Positions 42,790 through 50,884 of a stretch of DNA of 64,000 nt are shown here, in pieces. The notes beneath the pieces were generated by a model. The model saw only the letters and a program-made list of their open reading frames with translations, made no database searches and was not told the origin of the DNA. The stretch spans positions 43,550 to 107,549 of the forward strand of contig NZ_NNBL01000027.1 in NCBI RefSeq assembly GCF_002803065.1. Reading direction: 5' to 3'. The position numbers and the translations under genes are program-made. Position 1 is the stretch's first letter; the number at the start of each line of letters is the position of its first letter. The DNA comes from Streptomyces sp. CB01635 (GTDB taxonomy: Bacteria > Actinomycetota > Actinomycetes > Streptomycetales > Streptomycetaceae).

Positions 42790-44352
42790 ATGACGACGGG
42801 CAGTTCGAGCACGAGCGACACGGCACCACCCCCCGCGTCCGACGCGGGGATCAACACCTTCAAGGGACAGGAGAGCGCTCTGCGCGCCGGCCGCCTCGGC
42901 ACGGCGGGCCTGCTGCTCTCCGTGCTGGCCGCGACGGGCCCGCTCATGGTGGTCGCCGGCGTCATGCCCACCACGTTCGCCGTGATGGGTGTCGTCGGGC
43001 AGCCGCTGCTCTTCCTCATCCTGGGCGTCGTCCTCGCCCTCTTCAGTGTCGGCTACGCCGAGATGAGCCGGCACGTCCACAACGCCGGCGCCTTCTACGC
43101 GTACATATCCCGCGGCCTCGGCCCGACCGCCGGTGCGGGCGCCGCCCTGGTCGCGCTCGTCGCCTACAGCGTCCTCCAGGTCGGCATCTACGGGATGTTC
43201 GGCTTCGAGGTGTCCAACCTCCTCGCCACCTACCTCGACCTCAGCATCGCCTGGTGGATCCCGGCGCTGGTCGCCGTGCTCGCCGTCGGCGCGCTCGCCC
43301 TGCTGAAGATCGACGTGAACGCGCGCGTGCTCGGCGTACTCCTGCTCGTGGAGGTCGCGCTCGTCGTCATCTTCGACATCGCGGCGATCGGCGACCCGGC
43401 CAAGGAGGGCCTGTCGCTGCACGCCTTCAACCCGGACACCCTCACCGGCGCGGGCGTCGGCACCGCCCTGTGCTTCTGCATCGCCGCCTTCACCGGCTTC
43501 GAGCAGGCGCCCGTGTACGCGGAGGAGACCAGCCGCCCGCACATCCTCGTGCCGCGCGTGATGTTCATGGCGGTCGGCTTCGTCGCCGTCTTCTTCGCCA
43601 TCAGCTCCTGGGCGCTCACCGTCGCCGCGGGACCCTCCGCGATCATCCCGACCGCGCAGAAGCAGAGCGCGGGCCTGATGTTCTTCCTGACGGAGAGCAG
43701 GCTCGGCGGCACGTTCACGGACATCGTCCATGTCCTGTTCGTCACGGGCATGTTCGCGGCGCTCCTCAGCTTCCACAACGTCGTCTCGCGCTACGCCTTC
43801 GCCATGGGACGAGAGGGACTGCTGCCCGCCACCTTCGGCCGCACCAACAGCTCCAGCGGCGCGCCCGGCACCGGCTCCCTGCTCCAGACCGCCCTCTCCC
43901 TGATCATCGTCGTGGCCTTCGCGGTCACCGACGACGGCAAGGCGGGCGACCCGACGGCGCCCGTGCTCAAGCTCTTCACCTGGGGCGGCAACGTCGGCGC
44001 CCTCGGCATCATCCTGCTGATGGCCACCGCCTCGCTGGCCGTGATCGTCTTCTTCGTCAGGCGCGGCGCCGCGGGCGCTCAGATCTGGCGCCTGATCGCG
44101 TCGGGGATCGCCGGGATCGCGCTGCTCGTCATCGCCTTCTACACGGTCAAGGACTTCGACGTCCTCGTCGGCTCGGGCCCGGGCTCCTCCCTCAACTGGG
44201 TGCTGCCCGGCATCATCGCGCTGGCCGCCGTCATCGGCTTCGTCCACGGCGTCGTCCTGCGCGGCAGGAACCCCGAGGCGCACGCCGGGATCGGTCTCGG
44301 CAACGAGGCGTTCCAGCTGGAGAAGGCGGCCGGCGTGCCCGCCCAGAAGTGA
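42790..44352 (+). CDS. APC-superfamily amino acid permease
   Basis: A 520-residue transporter with about 12 transmembrane helices. The first unwound helix GLLLSVLAATGPLMVVAGVMPTTFA, the helix-6 region CFCIAAFTGFEQAPVYAEETSRP (in pieces) and the following RVMFMAVGF are APC-family features. The N-terminal 35 residues are Ser/Thr/Ala-rich and cytosolic. The ATG at 42790 has GGGAAGGGA upstream. It may be cotranscribed with the preceding uncharacterised gene. Substrate not predictable; amino acids or ethanolamine-like amines are typical. Confidence 0.9.
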   Translation: MTTGSSSTSDTAPPPASDAGINTFKGQESALRAGRLGTAGLLLSVLAATGPLMVVAGVMPTTFAVMGVVGQPLLFLILGVVLALFSVGYAEMSRHVHNAGAFYAYISRGLGPTAGAGAALVALVAYSVLQVGIYGMFGFEVSNLLATYLDLSIAWWIPALVAVLAVGALALLKIDVNARVLGVLLLVEVALVVIFDIAAIGDPAKEGLSLHAFNPDTLTGAGVGTALCFCIAAFTGFEQAPVYAEETSRPHILVPRVMFMAVGFVAVFFAISSWALTVAAGPSAIIPTAQKQSAGLMFFLTESRLGGTFTDIVHVLFVTGMFAALLSFHNVVSRYAFAMGREGLLPATFGRTNSSSGAPGTGSLLQTALSLIIVVAFAVTDDGKAGDPTAPVLKLFTWGGNVGALGIILLMATASLAVIVFFVRRGAAGAQIWRLIASGIAGIALLVIAFYTVKDFDVLVGSGPGSSLNWVLPGIIALAAVIGFVHGVVLRGRNPEAHAGIGLGNEAFQLEKAAGVPAQK

Positions 44353-44415
44353 CAGAACGCTGACGAACACCCGTGGCCACTGGTCACCGGCGGCCGCGGG
44401 TGCTCGAATCAGTGT

Positions 44416-45159
44416 GTGAACCCGGAAGAACCCGTACCGCCCGAGCGGGACGAGCAGCGAGGCGCGCCCGTCGGCCGCCGTCTCGTCCTCGGCATGCTCG
44501 GACTCGGCGCCCTCGGCGTCGCCGCCGCGCCCACCCTTCAGCGCGGCCTCGAATCCTTCCTCGGCAGCGCCGCGGACAAGGACCCCACCGGCCTGACGGA
44601 CCTCCTGCCGAACGGCGGCGGCTTCCGCTACTACTCGGTCGCCTCCTCCGTCCCCAACAGGTCGGCCGCCGACTACCGCCTCACCGTCGACGGCCTCGTC
44701 GACCGGCCCACCACCTACACGCTCCCCGCGCTGCGGGCGCTCCCGCAGACCCGCCTCGTGCGCGACGTCCAGTGCGTCACCGGGTGGCGCGTGCCGGAAA
44801 CCCCCTTCGAGGGCGTACGCCTCTCCGCCATCCTGGACGCGGCCGGGGTCCGGCCGTCCGCCAAGGCGCTGCGGCTGACCTGCTTCGACGGCACGTACAG
44901 CGAGAGCCTCACGCTGTCCCAGGCCCGCCGTGCCGACGTGCTCGTCGCGCTGCGGATGCAGGACAAGCCCCTCGGTCACACCCACGGCGGGCCGGTCCGC
45001 CTCTACGTCGGCCCCATGTACTTCTACAAGTCGGCGAAATGGCTGTCCGGCATCACCGTCACCGACCGCGTCGAACCCGGCTACTGGGAAGAGCGCGGCT
45101 ACGACGTGGACGCGTGGGTCGGCCGCTCGAACGGACGCGACGATGAACCCACCCAGTGA
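44416..45159 (+). CDS. Exported molybdopterin-dependent oxidoreductase (sulfite-oxidase fold)
   Basis: A 247-residue protein. After a basic N-terminus with RR, a hydrophobic stretch (LVLGMLGLGALGVAAAP) acts as a signal or anchor, possibly Tat-type as expected for a cofactor-loaded enzyme. The core YRLTVDGLVDRPTTYTLPALRALPQTRLVRDVQCVTGW (in pieces) is the molybdopterin domain of the sulfite oxidase/MsrP family, with the Mo-coordinating Cys120. GGPVRLYVGPMYFYKSAKWLSGI (in pieces) closes the domain. The downstream heme-b membrane gene overlaps by 17 bases, so the pair should form a membrane-bound redox complex. It may act on sulfoxides (MsrP-like repair), but that is inference. Confidence 0.88.
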   Translation: MNPEEPVPPERDEQRGAPVGRRLVLGMLGLGALGVAAAPTLQRGLESFLGSAADKDPTGLTDLLPNGGGFRYYSVASSVPNRSAADYRLTVDGLVDRPTTYTLPALRALPQTRLVRDVQCVTGWRVPETPFEGVRLSAILDAAGVRPSAKALRLTCFDGTYSESLTLSQARRADVLVALRMQDKPLGHTHGGPVRLYVGPMYFYKSAKWLSGITVTDRVEPGYWEERGYDVDAWVGRSNGRDDEPTQ

Positions 45160-45748
45160 ACTCACCGCGCGCGTAAGGCGCTTCACCCGCACCGAGACCT
45201 GGGTCCACCGGTCCACGGCGGCCCTCATGGGCCTGTGCATCCTGACGGCGGCCTGCCTGTACGTGCCCCAGTTCGCGGAGCTCGTCGGCCGCCGCGAACT
45301 CGTGGTCAGGCTCCACGAGTGGTCAGGTCTCCTGCTGCCCGCGCCCTACCTCGCCGGCCTCGCGTCCCGCGCCTTCCGCGCCGACCTGCGCCGCCTGAAC
45401 CGCTTCGTCCCGCACGACCGCACCTGGCTTCGCTCCGCCCTGCGCCGCTCGGGCCCGAGGCCAGCGGGCAAGTTCAACGCGGGCCAGAAGCTGTACGCGG
45501 GCTGGCTCGGGGGAGCGGTCCTGGTGATGCTCGGCACGGGCCTGCTCATGTGGTTCACCTACCTCGCGCCCCTCACGTGGCGCACCGGCAGCACCTTCGT
45601 GCACGACTGGCTGTCCCTCGCCCTCGGCATCGTGGTCGCCGGGCACATCGCGAAGGCGTGGGCGGACCCCGAGGCGCGGCTCGGCATGCGGACCGGGTTC
45701 GTGGGGAGGGAGTGGGCCGAGCGCGAGCACGGCGAGTGGCTGCCTTGA
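45143..45748 (+). CDS. Cytochrome b561/FdhI-like membrane redox subunit
   Basis: A 201-residue membrane protein with four helices (about 27-46, 62-82, 115-137, 150-170). His residues in WVHRSTAA near 22, RLHEWSG near 58 and FVHDWLSLALGIVVAGHIAKAW near 155 are in the positions expected to bind b-type hemes in the formate dehydrogenase gamma/cytochrome b561 fold. It overlaps the molybdopterin oxidoreductase gene by 17 bases and would pass quinol electrons to it. The gene ends nine bases before the convergent idonate dehydrogenase stop. Confidence 0.83.
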   Translation: MNPPSELTARVRRFTRTETWVHRSTAALMGLCILTAACLYVPQFAELVGRRELVVRLHEWSGLLLPAPYLAGLASRAFRADLRRLNRFVPHDRTWLRSALRRSGPRPAGKFNAGQKLYAGWLGGAVLVMLGTGLLMWFTYLAPLTWRTGSTFVHDWLSLALGIVVAGHIAKAWADPEARLGMRTGFVGREWAEREHGEWLP

Positions 45749-45757
45749 CGGGCCGCG

Positions 45758-46789
45758 CTACGCGCCCGCGCCGAAGTCCAGCAGGACCTTGCACGCCCGC
45801 GCGCGGTCCGCGGCCAGCACGAACGCCGACTCCGCTTCCGCCACCGGGACCACCGCGCTGATCAGCTCCGCCAGCCCCGGTTGCTCGGCGAGCAGGCGCA
45901 GCGCGTCGTCGAACTCCGTGTCGAAGCGGAACGCCCCGCGCAGCTCGATCTCCCGGCTGACCACGAGGTTCCCCGCGAACGGACTCTGCCCCGGCGGCAG
46001 CATCCCGAGCTGTACGACCACACCGCCGCGCCGCACCTGGCGCAGGCAGCTGTCGAGCCCGGCGGCCACGCCCGAAGCCTCGACAGCCGCGTGGGCCTCG
46101 TCGGGCCAGCCCTTGTCGGCCGGGTCGTCCGCGCGTACGAGGGTGTCGGCGCCGGCGAGTTCCGCGTACCGGAGAGCTTCGGGGAGGAGATCGGTGGCGG
46201 TCACGTGGGCCGCCCCGGCCGCCTTGGCCGCGGCGACGACGAGGCAGCCGATGGGGCCCGCGCCGGTCACGAGCACGTGTTTGCCCGCGACCGGTCCCGC
46301 CCGGCGCACCGCGTGCAGCGCCACCGCGAGGGGCTCGGCGAGGGCGGCCCGGTCGAGCGGAAGCCCGGCCGGTACGGCCCTCAACTGGTCGGCGGGGACG
46401 GTGATCCGCGCGGCGAATCCGCCCTGGACGTGCGGGGTGCGGGCCGCGCTGCCGAGGTAGCGGGTGTCGCGGCAGACATTGCGCCGCCCGTCCACGCACT
46501 CGGGGCAGATCCCGCAGGGGGTGGCGGGGTGCACGGCGACGGCCGTGCCGGGCGCGGGGCCGGTGGCACCGTCCCCGTACGAGATGACCGTGCCCACGAC
46601 CTCGTGGCCGAGCAGCATGGGTTCCCGGAGCCGGAAGTCGCCGACGCCGCCGTGGCGCCAGTAGTGCAGGTCGGAGCCGCACACCCCGCCGTAGCGGACG
46701 GCGACGAGCGCCTGACCCGGGCCGGGTTCGGGGACGGGGAGTTCGTCGACGCGCAGATCTCCCGCGCCGTGGATCACGCAGCCCAGCAT
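45758..46789 (-). CDS. idnD: L-idonate 5-dehydrogenase (zinc MDR)
   Basis: A 343-residue zinc-dependent dehydrogenase, the same length as E. coli IdnD as I recall it. Catalytic-zinc ligands are Cys in GGVCGSDLHYW near 36 and His-Glu in GHEVVG near 60. The structural-zinc Cys are in CGICPECVDGRRNVC near 90-104, and the Rossmann motif GAGPIGCL is near 165. It would oxidise L-idonate to 5-ketogluconate. GGAGGAG six bases before the ATG at 46789 is preferred to the ATG at 46807. It is the last gene of the gntK-gntP-SDR-idnD operon. Confidence 0.85.
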   Translation of the reverse strand: MLGCVIHGAGDLRVDELPVPEPGPGQALVAVRYGGVCGSDLHYWRHGGVGDFRLREPMLLGHEVVGTVISYGDGATGPAPGTAVAVHPATPCGICPECVDGRRNVCRDTRYLGSAARTPHVQGGFAARITVPADQLRAVPAGLPLDRAALAEPLAVALHAVRRAGPVAGKHVLVTGAGPIGCLVVAAAKAAGAAHVTATDLLPEALRYAELAGADTLVRADDPADKGWPDEAHAAVEASGVAAGLDSCLRQVRRGGVVVQLGMLPPGQSPFAGNLVVSREIELRGAFRFDTEFDDALRLLAEQPGLAELISAVVPVAEAESAFVLAADRARACKVLLDFGAGA

Positions 46790-46815
46790 CAGGTCTCCTC
46801 CAGCCATGAGGTCTT

Positions 46816-47589
46816 CTAGAGAACGCTCGTCATGCCGCCGTCGACGTAGAGGATCTGCCCGCTGACGAAGTCGGACGCGGGCGAGGCCAGGAACAGGGTG
46901 CCGCCGACGAGGTCGTCGGTGCGGCCCCAGCGGCCGGCCGGGGTCCTGCGGCGGACCCAGGCGCTGAACTCCTCGTCACGGACGAGCGGTTCGGTCAGCT
47001 CGGTCTCGATGTAGCCGGGGCCGAGCCCGTTGACCTGGACCCCGGAAGGGCCCCAGTCGGCGCACATGCCCTTGGTGAGCATCTTCAGGGCGCCCTTGGT
47101 CGCGGCGTAGGGCGCGATGCCGGGCCGCACGACCTCGCTCTGCAGCGAGCAGATGTTGATGATCTTTCCGTGGCCGCGTTCCACCATGCCGCGGGCCGCC
47201 TCACGGCCCACCAGAAACGCGCTCGTCAGATTGGTGTTCAGGATTCGGTGCCAGTCGGCGTCGGTGAACTCCAGGAGCGGGGCGCGCAGTTGCATGCCCG
47301 CGTTGTTGACGAGGATGTCGAGCGGACCCACCCGCTCCTCGACCCCGGCGACTCCGGCGGCCACGGACGGTCCGTCCGTGACGTCGAACGCCGCGGTGTG
47401 GACCGGGCTGTTTCCCGTCTGATCCGACAGCCGCTCGGCCGCGTCCGCGAGGGCGGACTCGTCGCGTCCGTTGAGGACGACGGTCGCGCCGGCCTCCAGG
47501 AGGCCGCGGGCCAGGGCGAACCCGATCCCGCGGCTGGAACCGGTCACCAGGGCCGTGCGGCCGCTGATGTCGAAGAGGGGGTGGGTCAT
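46816..47589 (-). CDS. idnO: SDR, probable gluconate 5-dehydrogenase
   Basis: A 257-residue classical SDR. TGSSRGIG near 16, Arg in NGRDES near 41 (fits NADPH), NNAGMQ near 92, Ser near 147 (ICSLQSE) and the YAATK catalytic pair near 160. LFDISGRTALVTGSSRGIG at the start and DLVGGTLFLASPASDFVSGQ near 225 are close to the Ga5DH/IdnO group, which reduces 5-ketogluconate to gluconate. Its place between a gluconate permease and idonate dehydrogenase supports this. GGGAG precedes the ATG. Confidence 0.82.
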   Translation of the reverse strand: MTHPLFDISGRTALVTGSSRGIGFALARGLLEAGATVVLNGRDESALADAAERLSDQTGNSPVHTAAFDVTDGPSVAAGVAGVEERVGPLDILVNNAGMQLRAPLLEFTDADWHRILNTNLTSAFLVGREAARGMVERGHGKIINICSLQSEVVRPGIAPYAATKGALKMLTKGMCADWGPSGVQVNGLGPGYIETELTEPLVRDEEFSAWVRRRTPAGRWGRTDDLVGGTLFLASPASDFVSGQILYVDGGMTSVL

Positions 47590-47607
47590 GGCTCGGTACT
47601 CCCGTCG

Positions 47608-49005
47608 CTAAATGACCAGGGACAGCAGCAGGACCAGGCCACCGGCGACGACCGAGATGATCGTCTCCATGACGGACCAGGTCTTGATGGTCTGCCCGAC
47701 GTTCAGGCCGAAGTACTCCTTCACCAGCCAGAAGCCCGCGTCGTTCACGTGGCTGAAGAAGAGCGAGCCGGCGCCGATCGCGAGGACCAGCAGGGCCGTG
47801 TGCGCGGTCGACATGTCGGCCGCGAGCGGCGCCACGAGACCGGCCGCCGAGATGGTCGCGACGGTGGCGGAGCCCGTCGCGAGGCGTATGACGACCGCGA
47901 TCAGCCAGGCGAGCAGCAGGGCCGGGATCGCCCAGTCCTTGGAGATGTCGAGGACCATCTGGCCCACGCCGGAGTCGATGAGGGTCTGCTTGAAGCCGCC
48001 GCCCGCGCCGACGATGAGGAGGACGCCCGCGATCGGGGCGAGCGACTTCTCGACGGTGGAGGACAGCCGGTCCTTGGTGAACCCGGCCGCGCGGCCCAGC
48101 GTGAACATGCCGACGATCACGGCGGCGAGCAGGGCGATCAGCGGCGAACCGATGACGTCGAAGACGCGCTGCACGGTGTGCTCGGGCTTGTCCACGACGA
48201 TGTCGACGAGTGCCTTGGCGAGCATCAGGACGACGGGGAGCAGGATCGTGGCGACGGCCGCGCGGAAGCTGGGACGCTTCTCCAGGTCGTCGCTGGCCCG
48301 CGCCGGGGTCATCTTGTCCGGGGCCTGGACGTCCACCCAGCGCGCGGCGACCTTCGAGAACAGCGGACCCGCGATGATCACCGTCGGGATGGCGATGAGG
48401 ACACCCAGGGCGAGCGTGACGCCGAGGTTGGCGCCGACGGCGTCGATCGCGACGAGCGGGCCGGGGTGCGGCGGGATCAGGCCGTGCATGACCGACAGGC
48501 CGGCGAGGGCCGGGATGCCGATGCGCATCAGCGAGTAGTTGCCGCGCTTGGCGACCATCAGGACGACCGGGATCAGCAGCACGATGCCGACCTCGAAGAA
48601 CAGCGGCAGACCGATCACCGAGGCGATCAGGACCATCGCCCACGGCATGGCGCGCCCGCCCGCTTTGGCGAGGATCGTGTCGACGATCTGGTCGGCGCCG
48701 CCGGAGTCGGCGAGCAGCTTGCCCAGGATCGCGCCGAGCGCGATCAGCACACCCACACCGGCCACGGTGGAACCAAGGCCCGCGGTGAAGCTGACGATGG
48801 TCTTGTCGAGGGGGGCGCCCGCGAAGGCTCCCAGGGCCAGAGAACCGATGGTCAGCGCCAGGAAGGCGTGGACCCGGAACTTCGTGATGAGCAGAACGAT
48901 GACAGCGATGCCCGCGAGGACGGCGATCCCCAGCTGGGCGTGGCCCGCCGAGGTGATCGGTTCGACGGCATCCGCTGCCAGCGTCTCGACGCTGAGACTG
49001 GTCAC
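47608..49005 (-). CDS. gntP: GntP-family gluconate:H+ symporter
   Basis: A 465-residue membrane protein with about 12-14 helices. The GntP family is recognised by FAGAPLDKTIVSFTAGLGSTVAGVGVLIALGAILGKLLADSGGADQI (in pieces, near 65-105), GLIPPHPGPLVAIDAVGANLG near 170 and the C-terminal FSHVNDAGFWLVKEYFGL near 415. It imports gluconate, idonate or ketogluconates. The start is GTG 49005 with AAGGAAAA upstream. Second gene of the operon, 38 bases after gntK. Confidence 0.93.
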   Translation of the reverse strand: MTSLSVETLAADAVEPITSAGHAQLGIAVLAGIAVIVLLITKFRVHAFLALTIGSLALGAFAGAPLDKTIVSFTAGLGSTVAGVGVLIALGAILGKLLADSGGADQIVDTILAKAGGRAMPWAMVLIASVIGLPLFFEVGIVLLIPVVLMVAKRGNYSLMRIGIPALAGLSVMHGLIPPHPGPLVAIDAVGANLGVTLALGVLIAIPTVIIAGPLFSKVAARWVDVQAPDKMTPARASDDLEKRPSFRAAVATILLPVVLMLAKALVDIVVDKPEHTVQRVFDVIGSPLIALLAAVIVGMFTLGRAAGFTKDRLSSTVEKSLAPIAGVLLIVGAGGGFKQTLIDSGVGQMVLDISKDWAIPALLLAWLIAVVIRLATGSATVATISAAGLVAPLAADMSTAHTALLVLAIGAGSLFFSHVNDAGFWLVKEYFGLNVGQTIKTWSVMETIISVVAGGLVLLLSLVI

Positions 49006-49043
49006 GGCTTTTCCTTGGTGGTGGTGGGGACTTCTGGGCTACT

Positions 49044-49589
49044 TCAGCGCCGGGCGCTGGGGGACGGGGACCGGCCTTCGAGGCTGTCGAGGGCCGCGAC
49101 GGCCCGCTCCGTGATCTCCTCGGGGCTGCCCGACACATCGACGTCGACGCCCGCCTCGTCCGCCGCGAGCGGCTGGAGCGTGGCGAACTGCGAGTCCAGC
49201 AGGGCCGTGGGCATGAAGTGCCCCTGGCGGTGCGACATCCGGTCCTCGATGAGGGCGCGGTCACCCGTGAGGTGGACGAACACGACTCCGGGGGCCTCGG
49301 CCCTGAGCCGGTCGCGATAGCTCCGCTTGAGCGCGGAGCTGCTGACGACGCCGCCGAGTCCCGCCCGTCCGTGCGCCCACTCGCCGATGGCGTCGAGCCA
49401 CGGCCACCGGTCGTCGTCGGTCAGGGGGGTGCCGGCCGACATCTTGGCGATGTTCGCCGGCGGGTGGAAGTCGTCGCCCTCGGCGTACGGAACGCCGAGC
49501 CTGTCTGCGAGCAGGGGGCCGATCGTGGTCTTGCCGGTCCCTGCCACGCCCATGACTACGACGACGTGGGGGGTGCGTCGTGTCTTCAT
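49044..49589 (-). CDS. gntK: Gluconokinase
   Basis: A 181-residue P-loop kinase: Walker A GVAGTGKTT near 14, substrate region YAEGDDFHPPANIAKMSAGTPLTDDDRWPWL (in pieces, near 35-65), SSSALKRSYRDRLR near 83 and RQGHFMPTALLDSQFATLQPL near 122. It phosphorylates gluconate to 6-phosphogluconate. First gene of the minus-strand operon, divergent from a GntR-type regulator. GAGGACGCG precedes the ATG at 49589. Confidence 0.95.
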   Translation of the reverse strand: MKTRRTPHVVVVMGVAGTGKTTIGPLLADRLGVPYAEGDDFHPPANIAKMSAGTPLTDDDRWPWLDAIGEWAHGRAGLGGVVSSSALKRSYRDRLRAEAPGVVFVHLTGDRALIEDRMSHRQGHFMPTALLDSQFATLQPLAADEAGVDVDVSGSPEEITERAVAALDSLEGRSPSPSARR

Positions 49590-49641
49590 CGCGTCCTCGC
49601 TGTCTTCTTCGACATCGCTGTGTCACGCCACTGAAACCTAA

Positions 49642-49687
49642 ATGGTCGGACAAATTCAAGAGACTGTGACACAAAAGTCTGACTTTT
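49642..49687. promoter_or_regulatory. Two putative GntR operators between gntK and its regulator
   Basis: TGGTCGGACAA (49643-49653) fits the TNGTNNNACNA pattern of FadR-subfamily GntR proteins. AAAAGTCTGACTTTT (49673-49687) is a perfect 7-1-7 palindrome. Both lie in the AT-richer divergent intergenic region of 130 bases. Confidence 0.6.
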
Positions 49688-49719
49688 TATTCCGTCGGCC
49701 CGCCTCGTACGCTGACGTC

Positions 49720-50421
49720 ATGACCACACAGGGCCGGGGGCTGCACGCCCACGTACTGGAGAACCTCGGCCCCGCCATCACCGCGGGGGAGTACCCACCG
49801 GGCAGCGTGCTGCGCACGGACGAGCTGGCCCAGCGCTACGAGGTGTCGCGCTCCGTCATGCGGGAGGCCGTACGGGTGCTCGAGTCGATGCACCTCGTGG
49901 AATCCCGGCGCCGGGTCGGCGTGACCGTACGGCCCACGCAGGAGTGGAACGTCTACGACCCGCAGGTCATCCGCTGGCGGCTGGCCGGCGCGGACCGGCC
50001 GCGGCAGCTGCGCTCCCTCACGGTGCTGCGTTCCGCGGTCGAGCCGGTCGCGGCCGGACTCGCCGCGACCCACGCCACGGCCGAGCAGTGCGCGGCGCTC
50101 ACCGAGTGCGCGCTCGGCATGGTCGCCACGTCACGCGGCCATCAGCTGGAGGCGTACCTCGTCCACGACATCGAGTTCCACCGGGTCGTCCTGAACGCGT
50201 CGGGCAACGAGATGTTCGCCCGGCTCGGTGACGTGGTCGCGGAGGTCCTCGCGGGCCGCACGCACCACCAGGTGATGTTCGAGGACCCGGACCCGGCGGC
50301 CGTGTCGCTGCATGTGCACGTCGCCGAGGCCGTCCGCGAGGGGGACGCGATCCGCGCGGAGGCGCTCACGCGCGAGATCGCGGTGGGCGCGCTCCAGGAA
50401 CTGGACATCCTCGCGCCCTGA
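49720..50421 (+). CDS. gntR: GntR (FadR-subfamily) regulator of gluconate operon
   Basis: A 233-residue regulator. The N-terminal winged helix (LGPAITAGEYPPGSVLRTDELAQRYEVSRSVMREAVRVLESMHLVESRRRVGVTVR in pieces, residues about 16-70) is followed by an FCD ligand domain with metal-binding Asp/His (HDIEFHRVVLNASGN near 150, HVHVAEAVREGD near 200). The ATG at 49720 lacks a clear ribosome site and may start a leaderless or weakly translated message. Position and two operators point to control of the divergent gluconate/idonate genes, with gluconate or 6-phosphogluconate as likely inducer. Confidence 0.9.
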   Translation: MTTQGRGLHAHVLENLGPAITAGEYPPGSVLRTDELAQRYEVSRSVMREAVRVLESMHLVESRRRVGVTVRPTQEWNVYDPQVIRWRLAGADRPRQLRSLTVLRSAVEPVAAGLAATHATAEQCAALTECALGMVATSRGHQLEAYLVHDIEFHRVVLNASGNEMFARLGDVVAEVLAGRTHHQVMFEDPDPAAVSLHVHVAEAVREGDAIRAEALTREIAVGALQELDILAP

Positions 50422-50436
50422 TCGCAGGGCCGGGCC

Positions 50437-50829
50437 CTACTCGATGAAGTCGCCGTCCACGTACACCCAGGCGCCGTCGAGCCGTATGAACCGGCTGCGC
50501 TCGTGAAGCGAGCCGGGCCGCCCGCCGTCGGTGTAGCGGGCCCGGAAGGTCACGGTGCCGGTGGTGTGGAAGGCCGACCCCTCGCTCGTCCCCAGGATCT
50601 CCAGACCGGTCCACTTCGTCCCCGGCTCGAAGGTGATGGCCGGGGGCCGGGTGGCCGGGTGCCAGGTCCGCAGCAGATACGCGGCGTCCTTGACGGCGAA
50701 GGCGCAGTAGCGGGACCGCATCAGGGCCTCGGCGGTGGGCGCGTTCGCCCCTCCGGAGTGATACCGGCCGCAACAGGCGTCATACGCGGAGGGGAGCCCG
50801 CAGGGGCAGGTGGGGGCGGGGCGTGACAT
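50437..50829 (-). CDS. YchJ-like protein with SEC-C motif
   Basis: A 130-residue protein of the YchJ/UPF0225 family. The N-terminal CPCGLPSAYDACCGRYHSG is the SEC-C type zinc-binding motif, followed by an NTF2-like domain (EALMRSRYCAFAVKDAAYLLRTWHPATRP in pieces; GAWVYVDGDFIE at the end). Function is unknown; a chaperone-linked or metal-dependent role is possible. It lies downstream of, and on the same strand as, the glycosidase operon, 55 bases after GH3, and may be read through from it. Confidence 0.85.
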   Translation of the reverse strand: MSRPAPTCPCGLPSAYDACCGRYHSGGANAPTAEALMRSRYCAFAVKDAAYLLRTWHPATRPPAITFEPGTKWTGLEILGTSEGSAFHTTGTVTFRARYTDGGRPGSLHERSRFIRLDGAWVYVDGDFIE

Positions 50830-50884
50830 ACGGACGATTCAACCAGCTCCGCAGCCGATCACCCGGCCCCCACCCCCACCCCTG

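Noticed and set aside
42715..45240. 841-codon minus-strand open frame over the permease and molybdopterin genes
   Set aside because: It is rich in Glu/Asp/Gly/Arg in the pattern expected of an antisense shadow; the plus-strand genes have clear families.
47170..49320. 716-codon plus-strand open frame opposite gntP
   Set aside because: Antisense shadow of a clear gluconate permease; no start signal or domain.
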